A DNA stretch of 47,671 nucleotides from Spirochaetales bacterium UBA6872 (GCA_002452215.1 DKCO01000010.1:1-47671); one strand, 5' to 3'; positions 1 to 8,485 are shown, counted from the stretch's first letter. Program-made: numbers and translations. Notes: generated from the letters alone by a model not told the origin.

Positions 1-123
1 ACAGCTGGTGAAAAGTCATGAGCTCGCAATAACTATAATCACTATTACTACTCATCAGAAGATGTAACCGCCTGATGCACTTACACCCAAAGACCAACCT
101 GAGTTTTCTTCATTGAAGAGATT
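1..123. repeat. 123-bp direct repeat, copy 1
   Basis: This segment recurs at 448-570 with four mismatches by eye. Read on the minus strand, positions 123 to 55 encode the last residues of the outer-membrane protein at 502-1131 (ending SGGYIF and a stop). Copy 1 is therefore a detached 3' end of that gene or of a close paralogue. It joins directly to the transposase remnant at 121. The window starts at base 1, so the repeat may extend further left. Confidence 0.9.
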
Positions 124-417
124 AAGCTAGGCAGAACAGAGGATGCAATAAGAGCAACAATAGAAGAATGCTTGGAGAAGAATATCCTAGCAGACTTCAT
201 AAGAGAGCACGAAGAAGAGGTAGAAGAGATTATGAGAGGCATGAGCCAAGAAGAAAGGATAAAAGACTTTATCGATTACTCGAAACGAGAAGGAATCGAA
301 AAAGGAATCGAAAAAGGAATTGAAAAAGAGGCAAGAAGAACTATCGGGAAGATAAACAGCCTTGATATTCCCGCAGATTTGAAAAAAGAAATCCTTGATG
401 CGCTAAAAACAAGATAG
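121..417 (+). pseudogene. 3' remnant of Rpn-type PD-(D/E)XK transposase
   Basis: An open frame runs from 121 without an upstream start and reads IKLGRTEDAIRATIEECLEK, then a charged stretch and the repeats EGIEKGIEKGIEKE. This pattern (EECLEKNIL, EHEEEVEEIM, then EGIEKG repeats and a short helical tail) is typical of the C-terminal third of Rpn/PD-(D/E)XK family transposases. The N-terminal nuclease core is absent, so the copy is truncated and presumably inactive. An internal ATG at 172 could start an 81-residue peptide, but no ribosome-binding site supports it. The remnant lies between two copies of a 123-bp repeat. The family call is from remembered motif patterns. Confidence 0.7.
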
Positions 418-447
418 CTAATCCTGCTTTATACTCAAAGAGATGAG

Positions 448-570
448 ACAGCTGGTGAAAAGTCATGAACTCGCAATAACTATAATCACTATTACTACTC
501 ATCAGAAGATGTAACCGCCTGATGCGCTTACACCCAAAGACCAACCTGAGTTTTCTTTATTAAAGAGATT
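448..570. repeat. 123-bp direct repeat, copy 2
   Basis: Second copy of the repeat at 1-123, offset 447 bp. Here positions 502-570 form the genuine 3' end of the outer-membrane protein gene, and 448-501 is its downstream flank. The repeat thus covers a coding 3' end plus flank, as expected if a 3'-end fragment was duplicated when the transposase segment was inserted. Confidence 0.9.
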
Positions 571-1131
571 CTTATTATATGAGAATCCAAACTTGAAGAA
601 CCAATTATTGAACTTTTGCAAAAGGCCAAAATCAGCATACAAACTATATTGGCTGAATGTAAGAAAAGCGGGAAGAGTCGTCTGGTTTTTCTTTGGATCC
701 AGGCCTAACCTATAGAAACTCATATCAAAGCCAAGACTTGAGTAAATACCAACAGTTGCTCCAAACATTTGATAGTACGCTAATCCAAGCTTGAAATCCT
801 CTCTAAAGTCAAAACGTCTAAATGTAGAACCAACAGAGCCAGAGTCGCATACACCAATTGTAAAGTTAGTAGATGCTCCAAAGTCAACGCCAACTCTGAA
901 AGCATCGGATGGGAACAATGTAAAGCCCACTATTGGCCCAAGATAGTTGATGTAAAATTCCGAATTTTCATTGCCTTTGTTGTATACATTAGTATCCAAG
1001 AGCTCTTTTCTCAAAGTATCTGATGCATAGTCCCTGCCAGAGGAAAGCCCCATCGAGATCCAAACTTCAGGAGATGCGAACAATGAATTCAATAGCAAAA
1101 TAATAACAAATAGCAATATTATCTTCTTCAT
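502..1131 (-). CDS. predicted outer-membrane beta-barrel protein (209 aa)
   Basis: The protein has a clear signal peptide (MKKIILLFVIILLLNSLFAS) and then alternating hydrophobic and polar segments rich in aromatic residues and glycine. It ends in GGYIF, a terminal phenylalanine as expected for a BamA-recognised barrel. GAGAGGGA upstream of the ATG supports the start. The start overlaps the stop of the preceding barrel gene by 4 bp (ATGA), so the two are translationally coupled. Its last 23 codons are repeated at 55-123. No named family was recognised; transport or adhesin roles are both possible. Confidence 0.75.
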   Translation of the reverse strand: MKKIILLFVIILLLNSLFASPEVWISMGLSSGRDYASDTLRKELLDTNVYNKGNENSEFYINYLGPIVGFTLFPSDAFRVGVDFGASTNFTIGVCDSGSVGSTFRRFDFREDFKLGLAYYQMFGATVGIYSSLGFDMSFYRLGLDPKKNQTTLPAFLTFSQYSLYADFGLLQKFNNWFFKFGFSYNKNLFNKENSGWSLGVSASGGYIF

Positions 1132-1829
1132 ACGTTTGTTTCCCTCTCTGAACCGAATTTATAGCCAACACCTACAAAAGCACCTGCTGTTAGCTTTATA
1201 TAATTTGGCAAGTAGATCTCATCTCCAGACAAGTAGAAATACATCAAATGAGCATCGTAATGGAGACCTGCCGTCATATAGATATCTTCTGAGATGAATA
1301 CATTCACATAAGGATCTGCTTGTATTCCGAATATTGCATTATTGTCAAAATAATCATATGAACCAAGACTAAACCTCAAAGCAAGAGCAATATCAACTCT
1401 GCCAAGAATTACACGAAAAGCAGGACCAAGGCCAAAGAACATTGAAGTTTTTTGCTCATCAAGAGCATCTTTTGATTTGTATTCCCAATTTGAATTGTTT
1501 AAATCTTCTGTATCCGGCTCATACTCCGTTGCTTTATATGGAAAGCCTATATCAAAGCTAATAGAAAGACCTGTTCTTCCCTCCTTTGAGAAGAACATAT
1601 CAGATGTGAGCTTGAAACCATTGTTGAATCTCTTGATATATGGGTCGATTTTTCTAATCTGTTGCCATGCAGAATTAGTAGTAGCATTCTTTACCATTGG
1701 ATTTGAAAAGACATTTGTGTCATATGACCAAAGATAGCTTCCTGTCATATATAAGGAAAATGCTGATGCAAAAACAGAAGATATAAAAACAAAAGCAAAT
1801 AGAGCTAAAACAACAAATCTTTTGCTCAT
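1128..1829 (-). CDS. predicted outer-membrane beta-barrel protein (233 aa)
   Basis: Signal peptide MSKRFVVLALFAFVFISSVFA, followed by a body of short amphipathic strands with many Tyr, Phe and Gly residues. The segment LTAGAFVGVGYKFG near the end looks like the last barrel strand, with a short polar tail after it. GGAGAT lies upstream of the ATG. It starts one base after the stop of the gene at 1831-3009 and overlaps the next gene by 4 bp, so it sits inside a polycistronic unit. Family unknown; the barrel call rests on composition and export signal. Confidence 0.7.
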   Translation of the reverse strand: MSKRFVVLALFAFVFISSVFASAFSLYMTGSYLWSYDTNVFSNPMVKNATTNSAWQQIRKIDPYIKRFNNGFKLTSDMFFSKEGRTGLSISFDIGFPYKATEYEPDTEDLNNSNWEYKSKDALDEQKTSMFFGLGPAFRVILGRVDIALALRFSLGSYDYFDNNAIFGIQADPYVNVFISEDIYMTAGLHYDAHLMYFYLSGDEIYLPNYIKLTAGAFVGVGYKFGSERETNV

Positions 1830-1830
1830 A

Positions 1831-3009
1831 CTAAATCTCCAATGTGAAGCCGAATCTGGCTTCGATATTTTTTCTTTCGTGGTCGAATTGATCTGTATAT
1901 ATCATCCCAACTTCATAGAAAAACTTAGATATATTGTACAAATTAAATTCAGCCCTGAGGCCTAAGACGCCAGCATACTCAGCTATTTTATCTGGATTTT
2001 CCATGTTGAGAACAGAACCGAAGCTAAGAACAAAATCGTGAAACAAGTCCAAGCTAGGATAAAGATCCTTTACAACAATCTGTGGTCCAAATAAAGTCAT
2101 ATAAGTCCTGTTTGTTATAACGTGTTCTGTATTTGCTCCTCTATAGCCAAAGATATCGCCACCTTGAATATAGTAAGGAACCTTATTGCCAGATATGAAC
2201 CTATATGTTAGATCATTTCCCATCGTAAGAGAAAACCAATGAAGGTCCTTCTCGCTATTTTGTACAATAGCTACAGGAGTATATGCTAATGATAGGCTAT
2301 TTATACTTGCAATGTATTTCGCGCTGCCATCATTCAATGGAATCCAATCAAGACATAGCCTCAACAAAGACGACAATCGCACTCCATTCTTCACAACATA
2401 ATCATCTCTCATCAAATCAACATCAAGGCCAAAATCCAGAAATGTATTTGTAATGCTTCTATCACCCTCAAGTTCTGGAGCACCAACAAAAGAACTAAAT
2501 CGCTCTTTTTTTCCATTTTCATTTTCTTTTTTTTCTGTATCGGTCCAAAAGAGCCCTACAGTATGATCTTTATCACTCATCCAAGAGAGAGATTCAAAAG
2601 CGAGCTCGAATCTACCTCCAAATGCAAATGAAAGTGCAACAAGACTATTATCAGAGAAACTTGTCTTACCAAAGCCTTGCTTAAAAAGAAGCTTGAACTC
2701 ATCAAAAAGAGCAGAATAGTCCTTTACAGGGATTTTTTGCGATATGTCTTTGTATTTTGCAAGAAGCTTTCCACTATCAGGATCTTGAGCTATTGTTCTG
2801 AAATCCAGACCATTATCAAGACGAAATGTCAAAAGCGTTGTCTCTCCTGGCATAGGAAAGTTGAATTGGTACTCAAGTGATGTTGGAAAAACTCCTTTGC
2901 CGAAATCCGGACTAGTCCTAACATCCAAAACATGATAGCCAAAGCTTACAGCGAAAAGAGATGATAACAACAAAACAAGCAGAACTAAAAACAAAAATCC
3001 TTTTCTCAT
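1831..3009 (-). CDS. predicted outer-membrane beta-barrel protein (about 392 aa)
   Basis: N-terminal signal MRKGFLFLVLLVLLLSSLFA, then a long strand-rich body with repeated aromatic/glycine patterns and a C-terminal strand RFGFTLEI. The open frame begins with TTG at 3012, but AAGGAGATG placed before the ATG at 3009 favours that ATG. It resembles the 400-residue barrel encoded just upstream in layout (FGKG-F start region, -QGFGK- motif, closing strand), suggesting paralogues. It follows that gene after a gap of about 12 bases. Substrate unknown. Confidence 0.7.
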   Translation of the reverse strand: MRKGFLFLVLLVLLLSSLFAVSFGYHVLDVRTSPDFGKGVFPTSLEYQFNFPMPGETTLLTFRLDNGLDFRTIAQDPDSGKLLAKYKDISQKIPVKDYSALFDEFKLLFKQGFGKTSFSDNSLVALSFAFGGRFELAFESLSWMSDKDHTVGLFWTDTEKKENENGKKERFSSFVGAPELEGDRSITNTFLDFGLDVDLMRDDYVVKNGVRLSSLLRLCLDWIPLNDGSAKYIASINSLSLAYTPVAIVQNSEKDLHWFSLTMGNDLTYRFISGNKVPYYIQGGDIFGYRGANTEHVITNRTYMTLFGPQIVVKDLYPSLDLFHDFVLSFGSVLNMENPDKIAEYAGVLGLRAEFNLYNISKFFYEVGMIYTDQFDHERKNIEARFGFTLEI

Positions 3010-3021
3010 CAAACCATCTCC

Positions 3022-4224
3022 TTAAACAGAAACATAGAAACGCAAATTAGCATTTTGCCACCAGCCAGGGCTATAGTCCCATATCCCTCTAAACATATTG
3101 TATCCAAAGCTATACTCGAAGCGAATAAAGCCAAAAAGTCTAAGATGGAATGTTCCTCCTATGGAGCTTTGAAGTTCTATAGCCTCATTTTCTTGGCTTA
3201 CTTCATTGACAACTTTACCGAAATAGAGGTTGTTTGAAAGCGAAAGGTCAAAATACGAGTAGCAATCGCTTGCAATGAATTGCGGTCCCATGAACCTTAA
3301 CCAAATTCTGTCGTTTGCGCTCCATCTGAGACGATCAGATGGCAATTTATTAAGAGGAACAACATCCCCTCCTGTATAGCTAATCGAATTCGAATGTCCT
3401 AAGTAGAGGTAAGACCAGACAAAACCATTATCTTGCTTTATCGAAAAAAGCGAAAGCTTTTGCTCAAGATAGCCATACAATTTATAGAAGTTGGATTGCA
3501 CGCCACCTGGGAATAAAGTATTTGCAAACCATGATGGGCCATATTCAAGCGATAATTCTCCATATATGCCCTCACTAAAGTCTCTTGCTATATATCTTGT
3601 CATATACCAATATGTTCTTAAGAAGAGATAGTTGTTCAATGCTCTTCTGTTTCCTTCCATCCATGGAAAGGCTGGAGATGTAAAACCATCTCCATAAGGC
3701 GACTTTGGTGTTCCATCTGCATTTACAAAGATAAAAGAGCTACTATTTATCTTCTCTAGAGCTATCGAATAATAGCTATTGATGCCAAAACGGATATTAA
3801 CCAGTGGACTTCCTCCAGAGACAGGATTCTTTCCAAATCCTTGTTGCACCCATGCCTCTATATATGACCTTGGATTGAAATACTCTTCTCCAGGCAAGAA
3901 ATTAGGAGATTGTTTTTCTAAATATGTATTTGCCCATACTGGCTCACCAGTCAAATAATCATAGCTCCCATCAATCAAGGAAGTATTGAATTGCATGTTC
4001 GCTTGCAAAAAAAACTGCGTTTGCTGTTTTTGCTCTTTGTATACTTTGAAATAATTAGAATAAGCAAATGTGGTGCCTACTGGGAAAAGACCTCTTCCAA
4101 ATCCTTTATAATTTGAAACTCCATCAATCTCTGTTGAGAATGTAAATGAATCAGCAAATGCATAAGAGGAAAAAAATATCAAAAACAAAACAAAAAAAGA
4201 AACAACTAATCTATGTGCCTTCAT
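3022..4224 (-). CDS. predicted outer-membrane beta-barrel protein (400 aa)
   Basis: First gene of the four-gene barrel operon. The signal peptide ends near SSYAFA, and the mature part is rich in Tyr, Trp, Phe and Gly and finishes with NLRFYVSV, a plausible last strand. The motifs GFGRGLFPVG and QQGFGK recur in the neighbouring 392-residue protein (GFGKGVFPTS, KQGFGK), so the two are probably duplicates that diverged. GGGGAG lies about 11 bases before the ATG. No transporter family was recognised; a general porin or a spirochaete-specific surface protein are both possible. Confidence 0.75.
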   Translation of the reverse strand: MKAHRLVVSFFVLFLIFFSSYAFADSFTFSTEIDGVSNYKGFGRGLFPVGTTFAYSNYFKVYKEQKQQTQFFLQANMQFNTSLIDGSYDYLTGEPVWANTYLEKQSPNFLPGEEYFNPRSYIEAWVQQGFGKNPVSGGSPLVNIRFGINSYYSIALEKINSSSFIFVNADGTPKSPYGDGFTSPAFPWMEGNRRALNNYLFLRTYWYMTRYIARDFSEGIYGELSLEYGPSWFANTLFPGGVQSNFYKLYGYLEQKLSLFSIKQDNGFVWSYLYLGHSNSISYTGGDVVPLNKLPSDRLRWSANDRIWLRFMGPQFIASDCYSYFDLSLSNNLYFGKVVNEVSQENEAIELQSSIGGTFHLRLFGFIRFEYSFGYNMFRGIWDYSPGWWQNANLRFYVSV

Positions 4225-4650
4225 ATAATAACATTCTCCCCTACGACTCTCTTGATTTTAACAAGAGTTCTAATAATTTAGCAACAAACAATGACGATGA
4301 ATAGAAGAATAAAGGCATGTTTTCATTGGTAAAGAATCAGTCCAAGCATTATTACTTAAAAATCTTGGGCAATATTCGGAAACCAAGAGACGACTGAGAA
4401 ATGCATTCCAGCAGAAAAACTTAAAGATTTTCGAGATCAATCACAGAGCGAAGCCGTCGCTTAACTGAAACAGAGCATTGCTATGGCCAGATTACAGTAA
4501 AGTCTGTTCTCTATCGTGGAATAGAGCAAGTGATAAATAGCATATAATATCTGAATATTGAGGCGTATTGAAAAACTTTGGACTATAAAAGGCCATCAAA
4601 TGCTATGAATGGCCCTATAAGATTTCATTAACAACGAGGAATTTCTTGCA
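4225..4650. other. intergenic gap between barrel operon and metabolic operon
   Basis: No convincing gene was found in 426 bp on either strand. It should hold the promoter of the barrel operon (4225-4300) and the end of the operon at 4651. Short interrupted frames near 4380-4620 could be decayed insertion-sequence DNA, but no motif supports that. Confidence 0.5.
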
Positions 4651-5562
4651 TCATCTTCTGTCTTCAAGCGCATGAACCAGTGACACAGCCATCTCCATGT
4701 ATGGAACATTTATACCAAGCTCTTTTGCTTTTACAACTACAGCACCCGATATTGTATCGACTTCGGTGCGACGTGAGTTCTTTATATCGATCATAATGCT
4801 TGTGTAGCCATCTTTGTTATTCTCGCTTGTGGAAATAACCTTCTTCTCTACTTCATCAAGATCAAAGCCCAATTCCATGGCATTAGCAACGGCTACAGTT
4901 TCGCCTATAAGTTTCAAACACAATCCCCTTGCATTCTCATTTGCTGCTATATAACCCATATCACATTGCAAAATTGCCGTAAGAACAGATAGCGAGGCAT
5001 TAGTCATCAACTTATCCCAAATCAAGCGTTGTATATTGGAATGGATTCTCACATCAAATCCAGATTTATCAAAACTGTCTTTGATTTCATCCAAAACCTT
5101 TCCATGTACACCTGAAAGAAGACCGATATTTGTTATACCCTTGCCACCATGATGGACACAAGCAAGTGAGATTACAGCGCCGTTATCTTCAGTTGTTCCA
5201 ATAATTATATGATCTTTATCAACATACTCTCCGAGCAAGCGCTCATGTCCTGCCCCATTTTGGAGTGTCATGAGATATGTATCAGGGCCTATGGCTGATC
5301 TAACTCCATCAAGAGCACTCTTTGAATAGAGCGATTTGGTAAACAAGATGATAAGATCGGCTTTATCGGAGGCTGATACTTCTACTTTAGCCTTTGGCCT
5401 ATAAATGTTCTTTTCGCCATTCTCTTCCAGCATAAGTCCATCATGATTTATTTTCTCCACAAGAGCAGAATTTGTATCAATCAGGGTAACATCATTGCAC
5501 AAACTTAAGTGGCCGCCATAGATACTTCCCATGGCGCCGGCACCAATAACAATTATTTTCAC
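4651..5562 (-). CDS. ketopantoate reductase family protein (ApbA/PanE-like)
   Basis: 303 residues with the N-terminal Rossmann motif GAGAMGSIYGGHL (residues 7-19), the mid-protein segment RLIWDKLMTNASLS carrying the family's catalytic lysine, and the C-terminal helix region beginning TEVDTISGAVV with a conserved Glu near residue 267. The family reduces 2-dehydropantoate to pantoate with NADPH, but many members act on other 2-keto acids. The start is GTG, preceded by AAGGA. It is the last gene after the cyclase gene (17-bp gap) in a LacI-type regulated unit, which argues for a catabolic 2-keto/2-hydroxy acid dehydrogenase rather than housekeeping pantothenate synthesis. Confidence 0.8.
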   Translation of the reverse strand: MKIIVIGAGAMGSIYGGHLSLCNDVTLIDTNSALVEKINHDGLMLEENGEKNIYRPKAKVEVSASDKADLIILFTKSLYSKSALDGVRSAIGPDTYLMTLQNGAGHERLLGEYVDKDHIIIGTTEDNGAVISLACVHHGGKGITNIGLLSGVHGKVLDEIKDSFDKSGFDVRIHSNIQRLIWDKLMTNASLSVLTAILQCDMGYIAANENARGLCLKLIGETVAVANAMELGFDLDEVEKKVISTSENNKDGYTSIMIDIKNSRRTEVDTISGAVVVKAKELGINVPYMEMAVSLVHALEDRR

Positions 5563-5579
5563 TTATGTTCTATCCTTGC

Positions 5580-6266
5580 TTAGTTGGAGAATTCCGAAAG
5601 TCCCTCAATTGCATATGCCCTAACAGGACATGAATCAAGTCCCATGATTGGAAGTGGTGCATAGCTCATGAAGAATACATCTTTCTCGAGTCTCTCCAAA
5701 TTCTTCAAGACTTCAAGGAAGACAATATTCTCAGCAAGAAGAATATCATGGAAAGGCTTTACATCCTCATTGCAATTTTCAATTGAGACACCATCTCCAA
5801 ATCCAACACACTTGGCTTTGTGATCCTTGAACCATTGAGCTGTTTCACCATTAACAAAGAGCCTCTTATCTTCAGCTGTATTCGTCTTTTCCGTGAATGG
5901 AGCGAGCTTATGAGGGCTATCGATAATGACAATTGTCCCATCCTTCATCTTAGGTGCACAATACTTGTCAAGCATTGCACCTGTAATATGGGAATTAGGA
6001 GCCTCATCAATATTGACGTAGATAGCGCGACCAAAGAACGTTGTGAGAGGAAGCTCTGCAACACTTGGCCAATTGTCATCATGATGATAAGGACATTCGC
6101 AATGTGTTCCAAGATGACTTGTAAGATCCATGATTGTATGATAATCAGGGATTGGTCCGCCAGTATTGAATCTATAAAGATGGCATCTTCTTGTTTCTGT
6201 CTTTGGATCCAAGCCCTTTGTCAGATCAACTATTCTTAAGTTTCCCATTGTATAAACACAATCCAT
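5580..6266 (-). CDS. cyclase family / kynurenine-formamidase-like metal hydrolase
   Basis: About 228 residues. The signature HLGTHCECPYHH (near residues 51-62) matches the HxGTHxDxPxH metal-binding motif of the cyclase/kynurenine formamidase superfamily (Cyclase, PF04199), with Cys-Glu in place of the more usual Asp-containing spacing. DLTKGLDP near the start and the GFGDGVSIE segment also fit. An open frame begins at 6278, but GGAGG lies inside that extension, six bases before the ATG at 6266, so 6266 is preferred. Immediately upstream are a TTGACA promoter and a 20-bp palindromic operator. Substrate unknown; it probably hydrolyses an amide or lactone feeding the adjacent reductase. Confidence 0.8.
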   Translation of the reverse strand: MDCVYTMGNLRIVDLTKGLDPKTETRRCHLYRFNTGGPIPDYHTIMDLTSHLGTHCECPYHHDDNWPSVAELPLTTFFGRAIYVNIDEAPNSHITGAMLDKYCAPKMKDGTIVIIDSPHKLAPFTEKTNTAEDKRLFVNGETAQWFKDHKAKCVGFGDGVSIENCNEDVKPFHDILLAENIVFLEVLKNLERLEKDVFFMSYAPLPIMGLDSCPVRAYAIEGLSEFSN

Positions 6267-6286
6267 AAATACCTCCATATTAAGTT

Positions 6287-6306
6287 TATTGCAATCGATT
6301 GCAATA
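6287..6306. promoter_or_regulatory. LacI-type operator, perfect 20-bp palindrome
   Basis: TATTGCAATCGATTGCAATA is a perfect palindrome centred on ATCGAT. It lies just downstream of the predicted transcription start of the cyclase-reductase unit. A related site (shared core CAATCGATTGCAAT) occurs upstream of the YhcH gene. The LacI-family regulator gene sits beside that second site, so it is the natural candidate to bind both. Confidence 0.8.
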
Positions 6307-6316
6307 AGCTGATTCC

Positions 6317-6345
6317 ATTATTTACCCCAAGGGTGATAGTGTCAA
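6317..6345 (-). promoter_or_regulatory. sigma70-type promoter for cyclase-reductase genes
   Basis: On the minus strand, TTGACA (6345-6340) is separated by 17 bp from AATAAT (6322-6317). The palindromic operator at 6287-6306 covers the start-site region, so a bound repressor would block initiation. Confidence 0.65.
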
Positions 6346-6357
6346 GAAATATTTTTA

Positions 6358-6708
6358 TTATGAGTAAATTATCAGAGCAATAATCTCCAAAGGCTCTGAG
6401 CCTTTATTGTTGATGCCGTGACCCGTACCACTTGGTGTTAAAGTCACATCGCCAGCGCTGATTGTCGTGATCTTTCCATTGTCGTTGTACTCGGCACTGC
6501 CGGAAACAACATAATAGATTTCAGTATCACCATTATGCATATGGTAGCCAATGCCAGAACCCGGCGCTACAGTTGTATGTGCAAACACCCTGCCCTTTCC
6601 GTTAAGTTCTTTATCTGAGTTAATCAGGTTTCTTACAGTAATAAATCCATCAGCGCCAAATTTATGCTCGACTCGCTCTACTATCTTCTCATTGGATTTC
6701 CTTACCAT
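6358..6708 (-). CDS. cupin-domain protein (116 aa)
   Basis: Single-domain cupin. The first cupin motif reads GSGIGYHMHNGDTEIYYVVSGSAEY (G-x5-HxH-x4-E pattern), and the second has the histidine in TPSGTGHGINN. These residues would bind a divalent metal. AAGGAG precedes the ATG. The gene starts 1 bp after the stop of the YhcH-like gene, so they form one transcript. Small cupins of this type are often sugar or small-acid isomerases or binding proteins; the substrate cannot be told from the sequence. Confidence 0.8.
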   Translation of the reverse strand: MVRKSNEKIVERVEHKFGADGFITVRNLINSDKELNGKGRVFAHTTVAPGSGIGYHMHNGDTEIYYVVSGSAEYNDNGKITTISAGDVTLTPSGTGHGINNKGSEPLEIIALIIYS

Positions 6709-6709
6709 C

Positions 6710-7171
6710 TCACACTCCTTCTACAGGTACTTTGAGTACAATTTTCTTGATTGGTTCATTACAATCAACTTTAACTCTAGGCTTATGCACATCTTCCGGC
6801 CCGAGAACTATGAAATCACCAGGCAAAAGGAGAATAGAAGAGTATTTTTCTATCTCATTATAGAATGTAATATCATTAGCAACATTGTACGGAGTTCTGA
6901 TAGTCAATCCATTTCTTTTGCAAACAAAGCAATACTCCTCACCCTCAATAACATATTGGATATCAATAAACTTCTCGTGGCTTTCAAAAGAACCGTCTTG
7001 CGCATTTATTGAATCATAATGCTGGACAGATGCCCTTACTCCGTTTTCGAGATCAATCCATCCTTCTTCAAGCTCTGCCAAGTCCTTGCGTCTCAAGAAC
7101 TCAAAAGCTGTCTTAAATGCAGGAGATGCAAAATCATGCAAATTCTCCTTTCCGATTTCTGTACTGAACAT
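6710..7171 (-). CDS. YhcH/YjgK/YiaL family protein
   Basis: 153 residues matching the YhcH/YjgK/YiaL (DUF386) family: the segment HEKFIDIQYVIEGEE with its conserved His and Glu, then FYNEIEKYSSILLLPGDFIVLGPEDVHKPRV with the second conserved His. The fold is a cupin-like beta sandwich. Members are linked to sialic acid, 2,3-diketogulonate or other sugar-acid catabolism. AAGGAGG precedes the ATG. The LacI-type operator lies about 40 bp upstream. With the cupin it suggests anomerisation or isomerisation steps on an imported sugar derivative. Confidence 0.85.
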   Translation of the reverse strand: MFSTEIGKENLHDFASPAFKTAFEFLRRKDLAELEEGWIDLENGVRASVQHYDSINAQDGSFESHEKFIDIQYVIEGEEYCFVCKRNGLTIRTPYNVANDITFYNEIEKYSSILLLPGDFIVLGPEDVHKPRVKVDCNEPIKKIVLKVPVEGV

Positions 7172-7207
7172 AAGATACCTCCTTAAAAAACTGTTTTACA
7201 ATCAAAT

Positions 7208-7229
7208 ATAACAATCGATTGCAATTGTT
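7208..7229. promoter_or_regulatory. LacI-type operator upstream of YhcH-like gene
   Basis: This region contains CAATCGATTGCAAT, nearly identical to the core of the palindrome at 6287-6306 but with one arm degenerate. It overlaps an AT-rich TATATT element on the minus strand, a likely -10 region for the YhcH-cupin unit. Likely bound by the LacI protein encoded next to it. Confidence 0.7.
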
Positions 7230-7264
7230 AATGTATTAATCCCTTCACTAAAAACAATAATCTG

Positions 7265-8248
7265 TCATGTGGTCTCCCGGATAACAAGTGAAGGCAAAAC
7301 AACGTGATGTTCAACATAGCTCCTATCTTCTATTGCTTTCATCAGAATCTCATAACATCTTTTTGAAAGTTCTCCAAGTTTATTGTCAATAGTCGAAAGT
7401 CTTGGATTTGATATTTTAGAATATGGAGAGTTATCCATGCCGATTAGAGCAATATCATCAGGTATCTTCTTGCCAATATCCAGCAAATATCGAGAACCAC
7501 CTACGCCAAGAATATCAACAGAATATATTATTGCATCCACATCTGGATGTTCTGCAAGAAGCCTTTCTGTAGCCTCTGCTCCACCTTCTGCTGAATCATG
7601 ACAAGAAGGAATTATATACTCTAGTAGATTTCTCTCTTCTATAGCTATCTCATAACCTTTTATCTTCTTCATATTGGAAGGTGTATCATTGTTGTTGATG
7701 TAAGCTATCTTTCTTCTGCCATGCGAATAGAGGTAGCTTACAGCCTCCATCGTTCCGAAAAGTTCATCAGCAACCACACTGGAAACATTGGGAAGATCAA
7801 AATAACCGTTCTGGAATATAACAGGAATCTTTGACATAAACATTGCAATGGCATTTTCAACTTCCTCACATTGAAATGTTGAACCAATAAGAACTAAAGC
7901 ATTGACTCTTCTTGAAGCAAGAAATTTCACATATTGGGCTTTGCTCTCATTGTTTTCTCCAGCATTCATCAAAATAGAACAGTATCCACGCTCCACAAGG
8001 TGCTGGCTAATCATATATGCACCTTCAATGTGATGCTGATTACGAATGTCAGAGACAAGAATACCGACCATGTTGCTATTCTTGTTCACAAGACCTCTTG
8101 CGGCTTCACTTACAGAGAAATTACTCTCATCAATTATATGAAGAACCTTATCCCTAGTTTTCTTATTAATGCCAGGTCTATTGTTCAAAACTCGACTGAC
8201 TGTGCTAGCCGAAACACCTGCCGCCTTTGCGATGTCATAAATTGTCAT
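7265..8248 (-). CDS. LacI-family transcriptional regulator
   Basis: About 327 residues. The N-terminal helix-turn-helix reads MTIYDIAKAAGVSASTVSRVLNN, the LacI signature. A periplasmic-binding-protein-like effector domain follows, with typical segments NMVGILVSDIRN, DALIYSV-type and DDIALIGMDNSPYSKISNPRLSTI. An open frame extends upstream to 8314, but the HTH always sits at the N-terminus in this family and AAAGGTG precedes the ATG at 8248. It is transcribed in the same direction as the YhcH gene, 93 bp upstream of it. It probably represses the four downstream metabolic genes through the two CAATCGATTG sites; the effector is unknown. Confidence 0.9.
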   Translation of the reverse strand: MTIYDIAKAAGVSASTVSRVLNNRPGINKKTRDKVLHIIDESNFSVSEAARGLVNKNSNMVGILVSDIRNQHHIEGAYMISQHLVERGYCSILMNAGENNESKAQYVKFLASRRVNALVLIGSTFQCEEVENAIAMFMSKIPVIFQNGYFDLPNVSSVVADELFGTMEAVSYLYSHGRRKIAYINNNDTPSNMKKIKGYEIAIEERNLLEYIIPSCHDSAEGGAEATERLLAEHPDVDAIIYSVDILGVGGSRYLLDIGKKIPDDIALIGMDNSPYSKISNPRLSTIDNKLGELSKRCYEILMKAIEDRSYVEHHVVLPSLVIRETT

Positions 8249-8264
8249 AATCAACACCTTTTTA

Positions 8265-8294
8265 TTGATTATGGCATACAAAAAGGAGCATTTG
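8265..8294 (-). promoter_or_regulatory. candidate promoter for the LacI gene
   Basis: On the minus strand, TTGCAA is followed after about 18 bp by CATAAT, a short distance upstream of the ATG at 8248. No copy of the CAATCGATTG operator was seen here, so autorepression is not evident. Confidence 0.4.
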
Positions 8295-8485
8295 CAAATT
8301 TTAAGCATTTCCAAATCAGGTCAAAATCTTTTCCTAAACCTAGCATAAAAGGAAATGCCATCCCAAGAAGAAATTGCAAAGACGTGAATTCGGCACAATA
8401 CTTGGAATCAGAAAAACAAAGCATAGCGCCTTAGCACATGCAATAAACGGAGGACACTTATCTTGAATTCGTAAGAAATTTATGA

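Noticed and set aside
4380..4640. possible insertion-sequence remnant downstream of the barrel operon promoter
   Set aside because: The frames are short and interrupted, and no transposase motif was recognisable.
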